From assembly GCF_001624705.1 (NCBI RefSeq), contig NZ_JSEO01000009.1, forward strand, positions 62,001 to 126,000: a stretch of DNA of 64,000 nucleotides, in the 5' to 3' direction. The position numbers and the translations under genes are program-made. Under the pieces are notes generated by a model. It saw only the letters and a list, made by a program, of their open reading frames with translations, was not told the origin of the DNA and did not search any database. The stretch is from Marinomonas sp. SBI8L. Its GTDB lineage: Bacteria; Pseudomonadota; Gammaproteobacteria; Pseudomonadales; Marinomonadaceae. Below are positions 55,290 to 64,000 of the stretch, one piece after another. How positions within the stretch are numbered: the stretch's first letter is position 1; each line of letters opens with the position of its first letter.

Positions 55290-55304
55290 ATTCGATTTTC
55301 GAAT
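55290..55304. promoter_or_regulatory. Candidate LysR operator
   Basis: ATTCGA-TTT-TCGAAT, a 15-base palindrome in the gap between the divergent EamA and LysR genes, 21 bases before the LysR start. Confidence 0.5.
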
Positions 55305-55324
55305 AGATGAAATGATTAGAGTGA

Positions 55325-56194
55325 ATGATTATGGCAATGCAGGATTTACAGATTGATTGGCTAAAAGCTTTTGTGGCTGCCGTTGATGCTGGCACGTTAT
55401 CCGGGGCTGCACGGCAAGTTCATAGATCCCAGTCAGCCGTTAGCATGCAGATTAAAAAGTTAGAAAATGTGATTGGTAAACCCGTATTAGAGCGTAATGC
55501 GAGAAGTTTAACGCTGACACCAACAGGAAAAGACTTAATTGGCTATGCCCGTAAAATGCTGGAAATACAATCACAGGCACTAGAGCTTACCCGAGGAGAA
55601 GGGGTAAGAGGTCGTATCCATTTGGGTGTTCCAGATGACTATGCTAATGCGTATCTTGCGCCTGTATTAAGGGCTTTTGCCATTCGCCACCCTAGTGCTG
55701 AGATTACCTTAACCTGTGAGCACACAGGTGCCTTAATACCTAAGGTTGAAGCCGGTGAGATAGACATCGCCCTTGTCACAAGAGATAAGGTGACTCGTGG
55801 AGAATTACTCTTTTTAGAAGAGGTGTATTGGGTCGCTGCAGAAGAATATAAAGTGTGGGAGAAAGACCCTTTGCCGTTAGCAACTCACGAAGAAAGTAGC
55901 CATATCAGAGAAACCGTATTAGCGCGTTTAGAGAGCCAAAATACGCCGTATCGAATTGTGTATCAAAGCCCGAGTACCTCAGGACAAGTGGCTGTTGCCT
56001 TAAGTGGAATCGCGGTTGCTGTGCTCACCAAATGCAGTCTAACGCCTAAATTAAAAGTCTTGGGTAGCCAAAATGGATTGCCTCAATTACCGACAATGGA
56101 AGTTGAGTTAGTACGCAGTAAAAAGTCTAAATCCTCAACGGCTGTGGATGCCATGTACGAAGAGATTATTCATGCGTTAAAACGAGAGCTCTAA
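55325..56194 (+). CDS. LysR-family regulator
   Basis: 289 residues. Helix-turn-helix SGAARQVHRSQSAVSMQIKK, the ERNARSLTLTPTGKDLIGYA wing, and an effector domain starting GRIHLGVPDDYANAYLAPVL. The DDYA-type segment is common in LysR regulators of EamA exporters. The likely target is the divergent transporter gene. Convergent with the TonB receptor gene across a terminator. Confidence 0.9.
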   Translation: MIMAMQDLQIDWLKAFVAAVDAGTLSGAARQVHRSQSAVSMQIKKLENVIGKPVLERNARSLTLTPTGKDLIGYARKMLEIQSQALELTRGEGVRGRIHLGVPDDYANAYLAPVLRAFAIRHPSAEITLTCEHTGALIPKVEAGEIDIALVTRDKVTRGELLFLEEVYWVAAEEYKVWEKDPLPLATHEESSHIRETVLARLESQNTPYRIVYQSPSTSGQVAVALSGIAVAVLTKCSLTPKLKVLGSQNGLPQLPTMEVELVRSKKSKSSTAVDAMYEEIIHALKREL

Positions 56195-56201
56195 TACGAG
56201 T

Positions 56202-56242
56202 GAAAGGCCTGAGAGCTGTTTGAAAACACTCTCAGACCTTTC
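56202..56242. terminator. Bidirectional terminator
   Basis: GAAAGG-C-CTGAGAG pairs with CTCTCAG-A-CCTTTC (13 pairs, one mismatch) around 13 bases, between convergent LysR and TonB receptor genes. Confidence 0.75.
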
Positions 56243-56273
56243 TATTCTGCGTTTAGATTAACGGGGATCTAAA

Positions 56274-58247
56274 TTACAGACTGTATGCTGCTGTTAACTT
56301 GAAATTACGACCTGATTCATAGTCGATCCCAAATTCAGGATCTGAGTAAGAAGCATGAGAGAAGTAACGTTCATCAAACATGTTTTCTATACCAGCAGTG
56401 ACTGTTAGACCTTCAGCATTAGCGGGAATCCATTGCAAAGAAATATTGTGGACTGAGTAACCGTCTTTATCTAAGTCTTCAGCATTATCCGCATCTAAAT
56501 CTAGCGTTACCATGCTAGTCCAGTTTGCTGTTAAATCCATGTGAGGTATTGCATAGCCAATGTTCAAAGAAATGCTATCACCCGCACTGTCTTCAAGGGA
56601 TTCACCTAATACCGCAGCACTGGTTCGGTTACGGGCCACAAAGTCTTCATTTACATCTGTGTATTCAGAATCTGTGTGCGTATAGGTTAGACGGCTTGAA
56701 ACATTACCAAGGCGGCCATTCATAGAGACCTCGACACCTTGAATCTCAACGTCTCCCTTGTTCTGAATACCTGATTTTCCGGTTTCGGTATCATCGATGT
56801 AATCATTGATTTGGGTTTGAAACAGGGTGACAGAGAAGCCGAAAGAATCTAACCCAGCAAATTGCTGATCTTCAAAAGAGGCGCCAACTTCATAGTTGAT
56901 ACCTGTTTCTGCTTTTAAGTTTTCTGTCTTAACATCTGGCGTTTGGATAAAAGAACCTGGCACTTGAGGGCCTTTAAATAACTCAGTAGCACTGGCACGC
57001 ACAGTCCATTGATCTGTCATCACATACTTAGATGCTAGGGCAAAACTGGTTTCTGTGAAGGTGTCATCCGATGAGTTGGTATCCATTTCATGGTGATCAT
57101 AGCGCACACCAGGGGTCAGGAAGAAACCTTCTACTAATTCCATTTCATCTTCTAGATAAAGGGAATAAGTGGTCGTTTTCTCGTTATAGCCTGAACGGTG
57201 CTGATCGTTTTGATACGCATCGGACTCTTGATCAATGCCTTCAATACCATAACGTGCAACATGGAAGATATCGCCCGTTTCAAAGTCTGTTTCCGCGAGT
57301 ACCTTAAGACCTAGATTATCTGTAATTGCCTCGTTATCGACGCCATCCATGATAGGGTTGTAGTTCATCTCATTACTATAAAAGGTAGAGTGAACCTCTG
57401 TATTGGTGAGAGATAGCTCATGGGTAAGAGAGAGGGTTTCGCGGCTATAGCTAATGGGATAAACAACGTGAGCATCGTAATCAACACCAAGGTTAGATTT
57501 TAGCCTGTAGTCACCTTCATCTTCGTAATAGTCGTAGCTTAGTACTAGGCGATTGGAGTCATTAATATCCCAACCTGTTTTAAACAAATAATTCTGTAAT
57601 TTACCTTCTTGTCCTATTTGCTTAACACCACCACCGTCTTCAAAATTGTCACGGTCCATTACACTGTAGTAAGCCATGAAATCGAGTTCATCAACCTGAG
57701 AGTAAACTGTCCCTGAGTAGTTGTGATAGTCATTACTGGCGATACCACCAAATAGGCGAGCGCCGAAGTTACTGCCTTCTTTTAGTAGATCTTTGGCATC
57801 CTTAGTTTCAAATGCAATGCCACCGCCAAGGCCACCATTGATAACAGAGTTATTACCCACCTGAAGGTCGACAGCTTTAATAATATCTGGGTTTAAAAGT
57901 AGATTCCCCACATGGTGGAAAACATTGTTACTTTGGTTTACGCCATCTATAGAAATGTTGAGGTCTAGTTCACTCACACCGCGAATGGAAACAGACTGGT
58001 TGAGAGGGTGGGAGCCACCAATATCGACACCGGGTTGATCTCTAAGTAGGTCGCTCATGTGGTCGGCTTGTTTTGTTTCAATATCTTCAGTTAGCAATGA
58101 GGTAGCGCTGCTAATTTTAGTCCCCCAAACCTGAATCGTATCAAGGTTATTAACATCATCGGCGAAGGTTGAAAGAGAGAAGCTAGATAAAAGTGTGCTG
58201 ATAATTATTGCTAAGGGTTTACGTTCGAAGGGTAGTGCGTGTGACAT
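56274..58247 (-). CDS. TonB-dependent outer-membrane receptor
   Basis: 657 residues. A signal peptide ending near TFADD (about residue 30), a TonB-box-like segment around DTIQVWG, the plug (MSDLLRDQPGVDIGGSHPLN then SIRGVSELDLNISIDGVNQS, GLGGGIAFETKDAKDLL) and a 22-strand-type barrel ending with IENMFDERYFSHAS and a final aromatic/hydrophobic strand. The plug resembles heme/siderophore receptors of the TonB-hemoglobin type. A Fur-like box lies 26 bases upstream. Nearby siderophore ABC genes suggest iron-complex uptake, but the ligand cannot be named. Confidence 0.9.
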   Translation of the reverse strand: MSHALPFERKPLAIIISTLLSSFSLSTFADDVNNLDTIQVWGTKISSATSLLTEDIETKQADHMSDLLRDQPGVDIGGSHPLNQSVSIRGVSELDLNISIDGVNQSNNVFHHVGNLLLNPDIIKAVDLQVGNNSVINGGLGGGIAFETKDAKDLLKEGSNFGARLFGGIASNDYHNYSGTVYSQVDELDFMAYYSVMDRDNFEDGGGVKQIGQEGKLQNYLFKTGWDINDSNRLVLSYDYYEDEGDYRLKSNLGVDYDAHVVYPISYSRETLSLTHELSLTNTEVHSTFYSNEMNYNPIMDGVDNEAITDNLGLKVLAETDFETGDIFHVARYGIEGIDQESDAYQNDQHRSGYNEKTTTYSLYLEDEMELVEGFFLTPGVRYDHHEMDTNSSDDTFTETSFALASKYVMTDQWTVRASATELFKGPQVPGSFIQTPDVKTENLKAETGINYEVGASFEDQQFAGLDSFGFSVTLFQTQINDYIDDTETGKSGIQNKGDVEIQGVEVSMNGRLGNVSSRLTYTHTDSEYTDVNEDFVARNRTSAAVLGESLEDSAGDSISLNIGYAIPHMDLTANWTSMVTLDLDADNAEDLDKDGYSVHNISLQWIPANAEGLTVTAGIENMFDERYFSHASYSDPEFGIDYESGRNFKLTAAYSL

Positions 58248-58272
58248 AGTTTAACCATTCAATCTCGTTGTT

Positions 58273-58291
58273 AAGAATGGTTATCATTAGA
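58273..58291. promoter_or_regulatory. Fur-box candidate upstream of the TonB receptor
   Basis: On the minus strand TCTAATGATAACCATTCTT matches 14 of 19 positions of GATAATGATAATCATTATC, including the unbroken TAATGATAA core. It lies 26 bases before the receptor start. Confidence 0.65.
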
Positions 58292-58348
58292 TGTTTGTAC
58301 GGTGCAAAGTTCAATTTATTCGCCATGACAGATGCGAATTATTATTAT

Positions 58349-59308
58349 TTACATATGTAATGATGTCTCTGTTGAACCAACCCAAGTGGATGCAATATCC
58401 TTAATTAAAGATCGTACCCAGCGACACATAGGGTCATTATTATGGCGTTTATGCCAGTATAAATAAGTGTCTAGATAAGTTTGATTTTTGAGCGCATCTG
58501 GTACTTCACGAGCAATAAGGTCATGCTTTTCACACATGGCTTTTGCATAATTAGTAGGCAAGTGAAAGATAGTGTCGGTCACTTCTGCAATGGCAGCAGC
58601 AGATGAGAAACTGTTTAAGCGAATAGGAGCTGAAAGCTTCTTTTGTCCATCAAGAATACCTAGGTTTTTAAAACGTGGTTCAATGGTGAGTTGCTTGTCC
58701 CCTTGAAGGGAAATTTGACCAAAATGGCATTCCACCAAATTCTCTGGTGTTAGCTCTTGATTAGCTAGCGGGTGTTTTTTGCTCATGATGAGCCTGAACT
58801 CTTGGCTATAAAGGCGTGACATATAGATGTCTTGTTCTGAAGATGGAGGCTTAAGCGGGGATATTACAAAATGAACATCACCTGAAATCAGAGTCGAAAA
58901 GTGAGGCTTGGGAATACAATCTAAATCAATCTCCATATTAGGGGCTTCATGACGAATACGTTCGACAATCTTGGTGCCAAAGGTTTCCATTTGAGGAGGT
59001 AAAGCGAAAAGCTTGACCGTTTTCTTGCTACTTTCGGCCTCAAAATCTTGCCCATTAATGAGGTTATCTAAATGGCCAAGCAGCTTATTCAGTTCTTGCT
59101 TAATAAACTCTGCTTTGGGTGTCAGCTCATACCCCGTTGTTGTTCTAACCAGTAATGGATCATCAAACAGCTTGCGTAGCTTATAAAGAGATCGGCTGAC
59201 AGTAGGCTGACTAATATTTAGAGTAAGGGCGGTATTAGTCACATGTTTCTCTTCCAATAGCTGTTTCAGTACCAGAAGTGAATTGAGGTCAAGTTGGTTC
59301 AGGTTCAT
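58349..59308 (-). CDS. LysR-family regulator
   Basis: 319 residues. Starts MNLNQLDLNSLLVLKQLLEE, helix-turn-helix LTLNISQPTVSRSLYKLRKL, then a wing with LFDDPLLVRTTTGYELT, the NodD/LeuO-like subgroup. The effector domain is standard. It is directly upstream of the TonB receptor gene on the same strand, 101 bases apart with the Fur-like box between, so it may regulate the receptor together with iron status. Confidence 0.9.
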   Translation of the reverse strand: MNLNQLDLNSLLVLKQLLEEKHVTNTALTLNISQPTVSRSLYKLRKLFDDPLLVRTTTGYELTPKAEFIKQELNKLLGHLDNLINGQDFEAESSKKTVKLFALPPQMETFGTKIVERIRHEAPNMEIDLDCIPKPHFSTLISGDVHFVISPLKPPSSEQDIYMSRLYSQEFRLIMSKKHPLANQELTPENLVECHFGQISLQGDKQLTIEPRFKNLGILDGQKKLSAPIRLNSFSSAAAIAEVTDTIFHLPTNYAKAMCEKHDLIAREVPDALKNQTYLDTYLYWHKRHNNDPMCRWVRSLIKDIASTWVGSTETSLHM

Positions 59309-59391
59309 TGAATAGACAACTGCTTTAGGCTTTCTCTTTGATTATATGCATAATAACGTATATGCGTATAATAATCATTTGTATTAATGAA

Positions 59392-59412
59392 CTATAATTC
59401 ACTTAATTATAG
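59392..59412. promoter_or_regulatory. Palindrome upstream of the LysR gene
   Basis: CTATAATT and AATTATAG with 5 bases between. About 85 bases upstream of the LysR start. A candidate autoregulatory site. Nearby (59363-59381) a GTATAATAATCATTTGTAT stretch is weakly Fur-like. Confidence 0.4.
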
Positions 59413-59478
59413 AAAGTTTACCCATTTCGAAAAAACGACGCTTTTTAAAAAGCCTTTGTCTGTTGTGTTCAATCAAGC

Positions 59479-59509
59479 TACCTAGGCTAAACCAGGTTTA
59501 TCCTAGGTA
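59479..59509. terminator. Hairpin after the QorB-like gene
   Basis: 15-base arms with one mismatch (TACCTAGGCTAAACC) around a single base. No clear T-run follows, so termination is likely but unproven. Confidence 0.5.
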
Positions 59510-59523
59510 AAGTGCGAGTGAGT

Positions 59524-60369
59524 TTATGAGACGAATGTTGAGAAGTAATCATCCCAACTTTGGTGCTTGCGACCTGCTGCCTGTTCAAACTGGCTAGGGT
59601 TATCTGATTTACCTTCTTTGATACCTTGGTAAATGCCAGCAATAACATTGCCAATAAAATCACCCAATTCCGCCATTCTTTCTTGGCGAAACTCATCAAA
59701 TGAAACTGCATGATAAGCAAGCTTAGTATCAAATGCTTTATTCATGTATTCAGCAAGTTGTTGTTGAGTGAGGGACTGACCATGCAAATTGTATGTTTGC
59801 CCATTGTGCTTATCCTCCGTCAACATACGCGCATAGGCATAGCCTAACTCCGCACGGTTGGTATAGCCGCATTTGCCTTCACCAGCACAGTTATAAATAC
59901 CTCCTGCTTGCTTATAGCTCTCTATGTATTCAACATCTGGTTCGATATAGATACCGTTACGACCAATGACCCATTCAAGCCCACTCTCACGTATATCTTG
60001 TTCTGTTTGTCGATTGCTCTGAATAACAGGAGAGAAAGCAGTACCTTCTTCAGCACCTTGCACACTGGTATAGACAATCTTCTTTACCCCAGCTTTCTTA
60101 GCCGCCTCAATAATATTCCTGTGCTGATGAATACGCTCATCCGGTGCATCCATACCAGATACCAATAGCAGCACATCGATAGATACAAGTGACTGGGCGA
60201 GCTCATCGGGTTTACTGTAATCCCCAGGGCGAACTTCTACGCCAAGATGCTTAGCTTTTTCAACTGTTCGTGCAAGGCCAACAATATGCTTACTTGAAAG
60301 CAACTCAACACAGGCTTCTACGATAGCTGCCCCTAATTGTCCGCTGGCTGCAGTAACGGCTATTTTCAT
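59524..60369 (-). CDS. QorB-like NAD(P)-binding reductase
   Basis: 281 residues. Dinucleotide loop VTAASGQLGAAIVEA, VEVRPGDYSKPDEL, LLLVSGMDAPDERIHQHRNI and KIVYTSVQGAEEG are typical of NmrA/QorB quinone oxidoreductases. RNGIYIEPDVEY and YNLHGQSLTQQQLAEY continue the match. It likely detoxifies quinones with NADPH. An 18-base palindrome upstream suggests a dedicated HxlR- or MarR-type repressor that is not encoded next to it. Confidence 0.88.
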   Translation of the reverse strand: MKIAVTAASGQLGAAIVEACVELLSSKHIVGLARTVEKAKHLGVEVRPGDYSKPDELAQSLVSIDVLLLVSGMDAPDERIHQHRNIIEAAKKAGVKKIVYTSVQGAEEGTAFSPVIQSNRQTEQDIRESGLEWVIGRNGIYIEPDVEYIESYKQAGGIYNCAGEGKCGYTNRAELGYAYARMLTEDKHNGQTYNLHGQSLTQQQLAEYMNKAFDTKLAYHAVSFDEFRQERMAELGDFIGNVIAGIYQGIKEGKSDNPSQFEQAAGRKHQSWDDYFSTFVS

Positions 60370-60435
60370 GGTTTCTATTCCTGTTTAGTGATTAGAATTC
60401 AGTGACCCTAGTGCTTAAATAATACTTAACTTGCC

Positions 60436-60453
60436 ATTTACCTATAGGTAAAT
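60436..60453. promoter_or_regulatory. 18-base perfect palindrome upstream of the QorB-like gene
   Basis: ATTTACCTATAGGTAAAT, reading the same on both strands, 67 bases before the gene start. The TTACC/GGTAA half-sites resemble those of HxlR/DUF24 regulators. Confidence 0.6.
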
Positions 60454-60491
60454 CTGAGCGAATGAGTGGTAATTATCTAACCCCTAAACGA

Positions 60492-61256
60492 TTAGTTTGA
60501 ACGGTAGTAAAGTGCAGTTAAATTCCCATCTATTTTCTGAACATTAAAGGGGATACCGTAAATGCCTTCTAATATGTCTGGTTTGATAACCTCTTCAACA
60601 CGGCCGCTTTTAATGATTTCTCCCTGCTTCATAGCAAGAATATTGTCTGAATAGGCTGAGGCGAAATTGATATCATGAATGACAATGACGACAGCTTTAT
60701 TATGTTTCTCAGCAAGCTTTCTAAGAATCGACATAATGTCCACTGAATGTTTTATATCCAGATTGTTTAATGGCTCATCTAAGAAGATATAGTCAGTATC
60801 TTGGGCAACTACCATAGCGATAAACGCCATTTGTCTTTGGCCTCCTGATAACTGATCAATATACCTATCTTGCAAATGAGTGATCTCAAGATGATGTAAT
60901 GCCCTGTCTATCAATTCATTATCTTTAGGGGTTAAGCGGCCTTTAGAGTGAGGGAAGCGGCCAAATGAAACTAGCTCTCTCACGGTAAAGCGCATATTGA
61001 TATTATTAGACTGACGCAGCACCGCCAGTTTTTTGGCAAGTGCTTCACTGCTCCATTGCTCTAGTGCTTTATCTGCAATCACGACATTACCGGCATCAGA
61101 TTCGGTTAATCGACTGGCCATAGAAAGGAGTGTGCTTTTCCCTGCGCCATTAGGACCAATAACACTGGTCACTTTACTTAGGGGGAAAAGGGCGGATGCA
61201 TTTTTTACCACATACTTTTCATTATATTTTTTACTTAAACCACTAATACGTATCAT
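60492..61256 (-). CDS. Siderophore ABC transporter ATPase
   Basis: 254 residues. Walker A GPNGAGKST, signature LSGGQRQMAFIAMVVAQDT-type (LSGGQRQM), Walker B YIFLDEPLNNLD, H-loop VIVIHDINFA. It belongs to the FepC/FecE class, closest in look to the YclP/VctC ATPases for catecholate siderophores. It lies 12 bases after the second permease; it is the last gene of the operon on this strand. Confidence 0.92.
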   Translation of the reverse strand: MIRISGLSKKYNEKYVVKNASALFPLSKVTSVIGPNGAGKSTLLSMASRLTESDAGNVVIADKALEQWSSEALAKKLAVLRQSNNINMRFTVRELVSFGRFPHSKGRLTPKDNELIDRALHHLEITHLQDRYIDQLSGGQRQMAFIAMVVAQDTDYIFLDEPLNNLDIKHSVDIMSILRKLAEKHNKAVVIVIHDINFASAYSDNILAMKQGEIIKSGRVEEVIKPDILEGIYGIPFNVQKIDGNLTALYYRSN

Positions 61257-61268
61257 GAGAGGCTTACC

Positions 61269-62219
61269 TTAATTTAACTTCTGTTTCATCAGTAACAATA
61301 AAAAGTAACTGCCACCGAAGAAGTTGATGATGACACTGATGGTCGTTTCAAAGTTTAAGAGGTGCTCGACTATCCATTGCCCGCCAACGAGAACAATGAT
61401 TGAGATAACAGATCCGGCTAGCATGAGAAAACTGTGTTGATAGCGAGTAAAAACTTGTCGAGTTAGGGCAACGACGACCAAGCCAAAAAAGAGAATAGGG
61501 CCAATAAGTGCGGTAGCAATCGATACCATTAGGGTGACAAGAAAAATCACCTGCATAGTTAGTTTGTGAGTGTTTACTCCCAAACTCGTTGCATTGTCTG
61601 CGCCTAACCAAAGGACATCGAGTTTATGGGCAAGGCGAAATAAGCAGGCGCCACAGATGAGCAATGGCATGATGCACCAGTAGACCAAGTCTTTATTTAC
61701 ATTATTAAAACTTGCGAACATGGAATCCTGTATGTAAGCGAACTCATTTGGATCAATGATCATGGTGAAAAAGCTTGTAACACTTTGGAAGAGACTTCCA
61801 AGCACTATGCCGATTAAGAGTAGGGTGAAAATGTTTCTTTTGTGCTTTTTAAAATAAAAGCCAAAGAGGGTCATCGCACTAACGAGCATAATGCTTGTTG
61901 CTAACAGAAAATTCATTTCACTATTGATAACAAAGACACTGCTGCCGCCAAATATCACGATTAAAAGCACTTGAATCATCACATAGAGAGAGTCAAAACC
62001 TAAAATTGAAGGTGTCAAAATACGGTTATTAGTGATGGTCTGAAACACTATGGAGGATGACGCAATCGCCATAGCGGCTAACAGAATCGCAATTAGCTTG
62101 GGGATCCGACGTGATAGAAAAAACTGATAGTTTTCTGGTGTTAGTCCTTTTCCAATAAACAGCGAGCTTAGAAGCAAGGCTACGACAGCAAGAGCCAGTA
62201 ATTTTGCCGAATCATGCAT
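61269..62219 (-). CDS. Siderophore ABC transporter permease (second)
   Basis: FecCD-family inner-membrane permease, 316 residues with about nine helices. Seen: RRIPKLIAILLAAMAIASSS, ILTPSILGFDSLYVM and PILFFGLVVVALTR. YclO/VctG-like. It overlaps the first permease by 8 bases. The two permeases form the membrane channel with the ATPase. Confidence 0.9.
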   Translation of the reverse strand: MHDSAKLLALAVVALLLSSLFIGKGLTPENYQFFLSRRIPKLIAILLAAMAIASSSIVFQTITNNRILTPSILGFDSLYVMIQVLLIVIFGGSSVFVINSEMNFLLATSIMLVSAMTLFGFYFKKHKRNIFTLLLIGIVLGSLFQSVTSFFTMIIDPNEFAYIQDSMFASFNNVNKDLVYWCIMPLLICGACLFRLAHKLDVLWLGADNATSLGVNTHKLTMQVIFLVTLMVSIATALIGPILFFGLVVVALTRQVFTRYQHSFLMLAGSVISIIVLVGGQWIVEHLLNFETTISVIINFFGGSYFLLLLMKQKLN

Positions 62220-63162
62220 TGGATTTATCCTTTAAAATCAGATGAATAAAGACTGCTCCGCCAAATATACTAATGATAATTGAGATTGGAATTTCATAAG
62301 GGAAAACGATGATTCTCCCTAATATGTCGCAGATCAGCACCAGAATGACACCGGTAAAAGCAACCCAAGGTAGGTTACGGCGCATATTGTCACCGATAAA
62401 AAGAGACACCAGATTAGGGACAATAAGGCCAAGGAAGGGCAGCATGCCCACTATCATGACGACAGAAGAAGAGAGTATGGCTACCAACACTACACCGATC
62501 AGCACTACTTTTTGATAGTTGATACCTATGTTCTTAGCAAAGCTTTCCCCTACACTGGCCGCACTAAATTTATGAGCATATAAATAGGCAAGGATAGACA
62601 CAGGTAAAGCTAGGTATAGAAACTCATAATTGCCTTTTAACACAGAAGCGAAGTTTGCGACTGTCCAGGATCCTAGTGTTTGTACCAAGTCATACTTGTA
62701 GGCAATAAAGGTTGTCATTGAAGACACAAGGTTGCCGTACATAATGCCAATTAAGGGAACTAAGACGGTATTTTTGAATTTTAGATGCTGTAGGAAGCGT
62801 ACAAAAATAACGGTTCCCACTAGGGAAAAGGTAAAAATGCTGGCGAGGTGAACCCAGTTAGCACTGCCTGCAAAGAGAATTAGCGCCACAATATAACCAA
62901 ACATGGCCCAGTCAATCGTGCCTGTGGTGGAAGGGGCCGCAAAACGGTTTTGTACAACCTGCTGCATGATTAAGCCTGCAATGCTGAGCCCAGCGCCTGC
63001 AAGGATAATGGCTAACAATCTAGGTATACGACTGGTAAAAAGGATATCTAAGCTGTGTGGGTCACTAAGGTTAGCAAAAGAGAGCTCTGCCACACCGATA
63101 AATAATGAAGCACAAGCAAGGCTTAATAACAGGCCAATGGTGAGAATATGAGGGACTTTCAT
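62212..63162 (-). CDS. Siderophore ABC transporter permease (first)
   Basis: FecCD-family permease, 316 residues. Typical blocks are RIPRLLAIILAGAGLSIAGL (then IMQQVVQNRFAAPSTTG) and MLPFLGLIVPNLVSLFIGDN. YclN/VctD-like. It overlaps the second permease by 8 bases; a 46-base gap with a perfect hairpin separates it from the binding-protein gene upstream. Confidence 0.92.
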   Translation of the reverse strand: MKVPHILTIGLLLSLACASLFIGVAELSFANLSDPHSLDILFTSRIPRLLAIILAGAGLSIAGLIMQQVVQNRFAAPSTTGTIDWAMFGYIVALILFAGSANWVHLASIFTFSLVGTVIFVRFLQHLKFKNTVLVPLIGIMYGNLVSSMTTFIAYKYDLVQTLGSWTVANFASVLKGNYEFLYLALPVSILAYLYAHKFSAASVGESFAKNIGINYQKVVLIGVVLVAILSSSVVMIVGMLPFLGLIVPNLVSLFIGDNMRRNLPWVAFTGVILVLICDILGRIIVFPYEIPISIIISIFGGAVFIHLILKDKSNA

Positions 63163-63170
63163 AGCATAAG

Positions 63171-63200
63171 AGTTGGCATAGCAATCTGGCTATGCCAACT
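63171..63200 (-). promoter_or_regulatory. Intercistronic hairpin after the binding-protein gene
   Basis: 12-bp perfect arms (AGTTGGCATAGC and complement) around 6 bases, without a T-run. It probably stabilises the binding-protein mRNA or attenuates permease expression, as at the aapJ-aapQ junction. Confidence 0.65.
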
Positions 63201-63208
63201 GAGGTAAC

Positions 63209-64000
63209 CTACTTGTTTATTGCTTTAGTAAGATCATTAATCATGGTCAATGTTGATTCATAACCACCTGGTGCTAAATACCAAGCCGCTGGATCCAAGT
63301 AGATGATTTGACCATTTTTAGCCGCAGGGGTTGCGTTAACCAAATTATTGTTAAATAAGGTTTTTGCTTTACCTGTGCTCATACCTATTGCTTGTTCGCG
63401 ATCCATAATCAGCAAGACTTCTGGTTTAGCATCAGCAATATATTCAAATGAAATTAAATCACCGTGTCGACGTGGTTTAGATGACACCTTTTGTGATTTG
63501 CTGGCTTTAAAACCTGCTTCTTGATAGATAAAAGAAAAGCGGCTGACAGGTCCAAACATGGATACATTATTACCACTATTCATCACAGTCAGAGCCTTAA
63601 CACTCTGTTGAGATACTTGAGCATTTAAATGCTCAATACGCTTTTCTACATTGTTAATTAGCTGGCTCGCTTCTTGTTCTTTATCCAGAATATCACCCAA
63701 GGTTTGCCAGTGCTGTTTGGTGCTAGCCCAGTAATCTTTCGTGTCGATATCTAACATATAGGTAGGCGCGATTTCAGTAAGGTCTTTATAGCTTTTACCT
63801 AGGCGAGCCTCAGCAATAATCAAGTCAGGTTTTAGTTCAAACAAGGTCTCGTAATTTACTTCCTTTAGGCCACCTGTGTTGGCGTATTTATCAGAAGCAT
63901 ATTGACTTAAGTAAGGCGGAATATTTTGCTTAGGAAGGCCAACAGGTGCGACACCAAGCGTATTGAGGTAATCCAGACTTGAAAATCCCAGTACAACGAT
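63209..64000 (-). CDS. Siderophore-binding protein, 3' part (5' end outside window)
   Basis: The frame stays open to the right edge, so the true start is beyond it; the nominal start at 63844 is internal. The visible 263 residues include SSLDYLNTLGVAPVGLPKQN, YASDKYANTGGLKEVNYETL, FELKPDLIIAEARLGKSY and NSGNNVSMFGPVSRFSF. This is the FepB/YclQ/VctP type of periplasmic or lipid-anchored binding protein for catecholate siderophores. It heads the operon of two permeases and an ATPase. Whether it carries a lipobox cannot be seen. Confidence 0.9.
   Translation of the reverse strand: MVVLGFSSLDYLNTLGVAPVGLPKQNIPPYLSQYASDKYANTGGLKEVNYETLFELKPDLIIAEARLGKSYKDLTEIAPTYMLDIDTKDYWASTKQHWQTLGDILDKEQEASQLINNVEKRIEHLNAQVSQQSVKALTVMNSGNNVSMFGPVSRFSFIYQEAGFKASKSQKVSSKPRRHGDLISFEYIADAKPEVLLIMDREQAIGMSTGKAKTLFNNNLVNATPAAKNGQIIYLDPAAWYLAPGGYESTLTMINDLTKAINK

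Overview
The window looks like chromosome of a marine gammaproteobacterium of the Oceanospirillales type, most like Marinomonas. That assignment is inferred from gene content, gene order shared with Pseudomonas-type genomes (ubiC-ubiA-phoB-phoR, recG-oxyR, gmk-rpoZ-spoT-ridA) and moderate AT-richness; no rRNA or tRNA gene was seen that could confirm it.

Bases 1-18.8k are conserved core. They hold the 3' end of a response regulator, phoR-phoB (phosphate sensing), ubiA-ubiC (ubiquinone entry), an HDOD regulator, an aapJQMP general amino-acid ABC importer facing an Lrp-type regulator, then recG, oxyR, an SDR gene, ridA, spoT, rpoZ and gmk.

Bases 18.9-24.6k are an accessory island. A complete EcoRII-type restriction-modification pair (predicted CCWGG) is divergently arranged around a 16-bp-arm palindrome that covers the methylase start codon. 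The 3' stub of a lost DUF3427-type helicase follows the nuclease gene. Next is a Fic AMP-transferase gene with a C-terminal winged helix, flanked on both sides by palindromes spaced exactly 34 bp apart. An HxlR regulator facing an NmrA-type reductase ends the island.

Bases 25-31.5k hold a diguanylate cyclase, a three-gene run of unknown pathway (MaoC hotdog, ornithine-cyclodeaminase family, ATP-grasp), an AraC regulator and a short-chain dehydrogenase with a frameshifted C-terminus. Bases 31.9-38.2k are signalling genes: a membrane 7TM-DISM protein carrying an AraC helix-turn-helix, a sensor with degenerate GGDEF and intact-looking EAL, and a chemoreceptor. The first two are strikingly AT-rich. 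Bases 38.5-42.3k are an apparent operon: an exported GyrI-like protein, a sterol-desaturase-family membrane hydroxylase, a two-component pair and a 50-codon membrane peptide.

Bases 42.3-49k contain a DUF1501/DUF1800 pair, then the debris of a tandem duplication (chemoreceptor 3' end plus small exported protein gene), the intact chemoreceptor, a small upstream partner and an outer-membrane barrel gene whose ribosome-binding site lies at the edge of a strong hairpin. Bases 49-56k hold a MalT-like regulator, a membrane protein, a peroxiredoxin-like gene and two LysR regulators, one facing the peroxiredoxin and one facing an EamA exporter. Bases 56-64k are iron-related: a TonB-dependent receptor with a Fur-like box, a LysR regulator, a QorB-like reductase with an 18-bp palindrome, and a siderophore ABC importer whose binding protein runs off the right edge.
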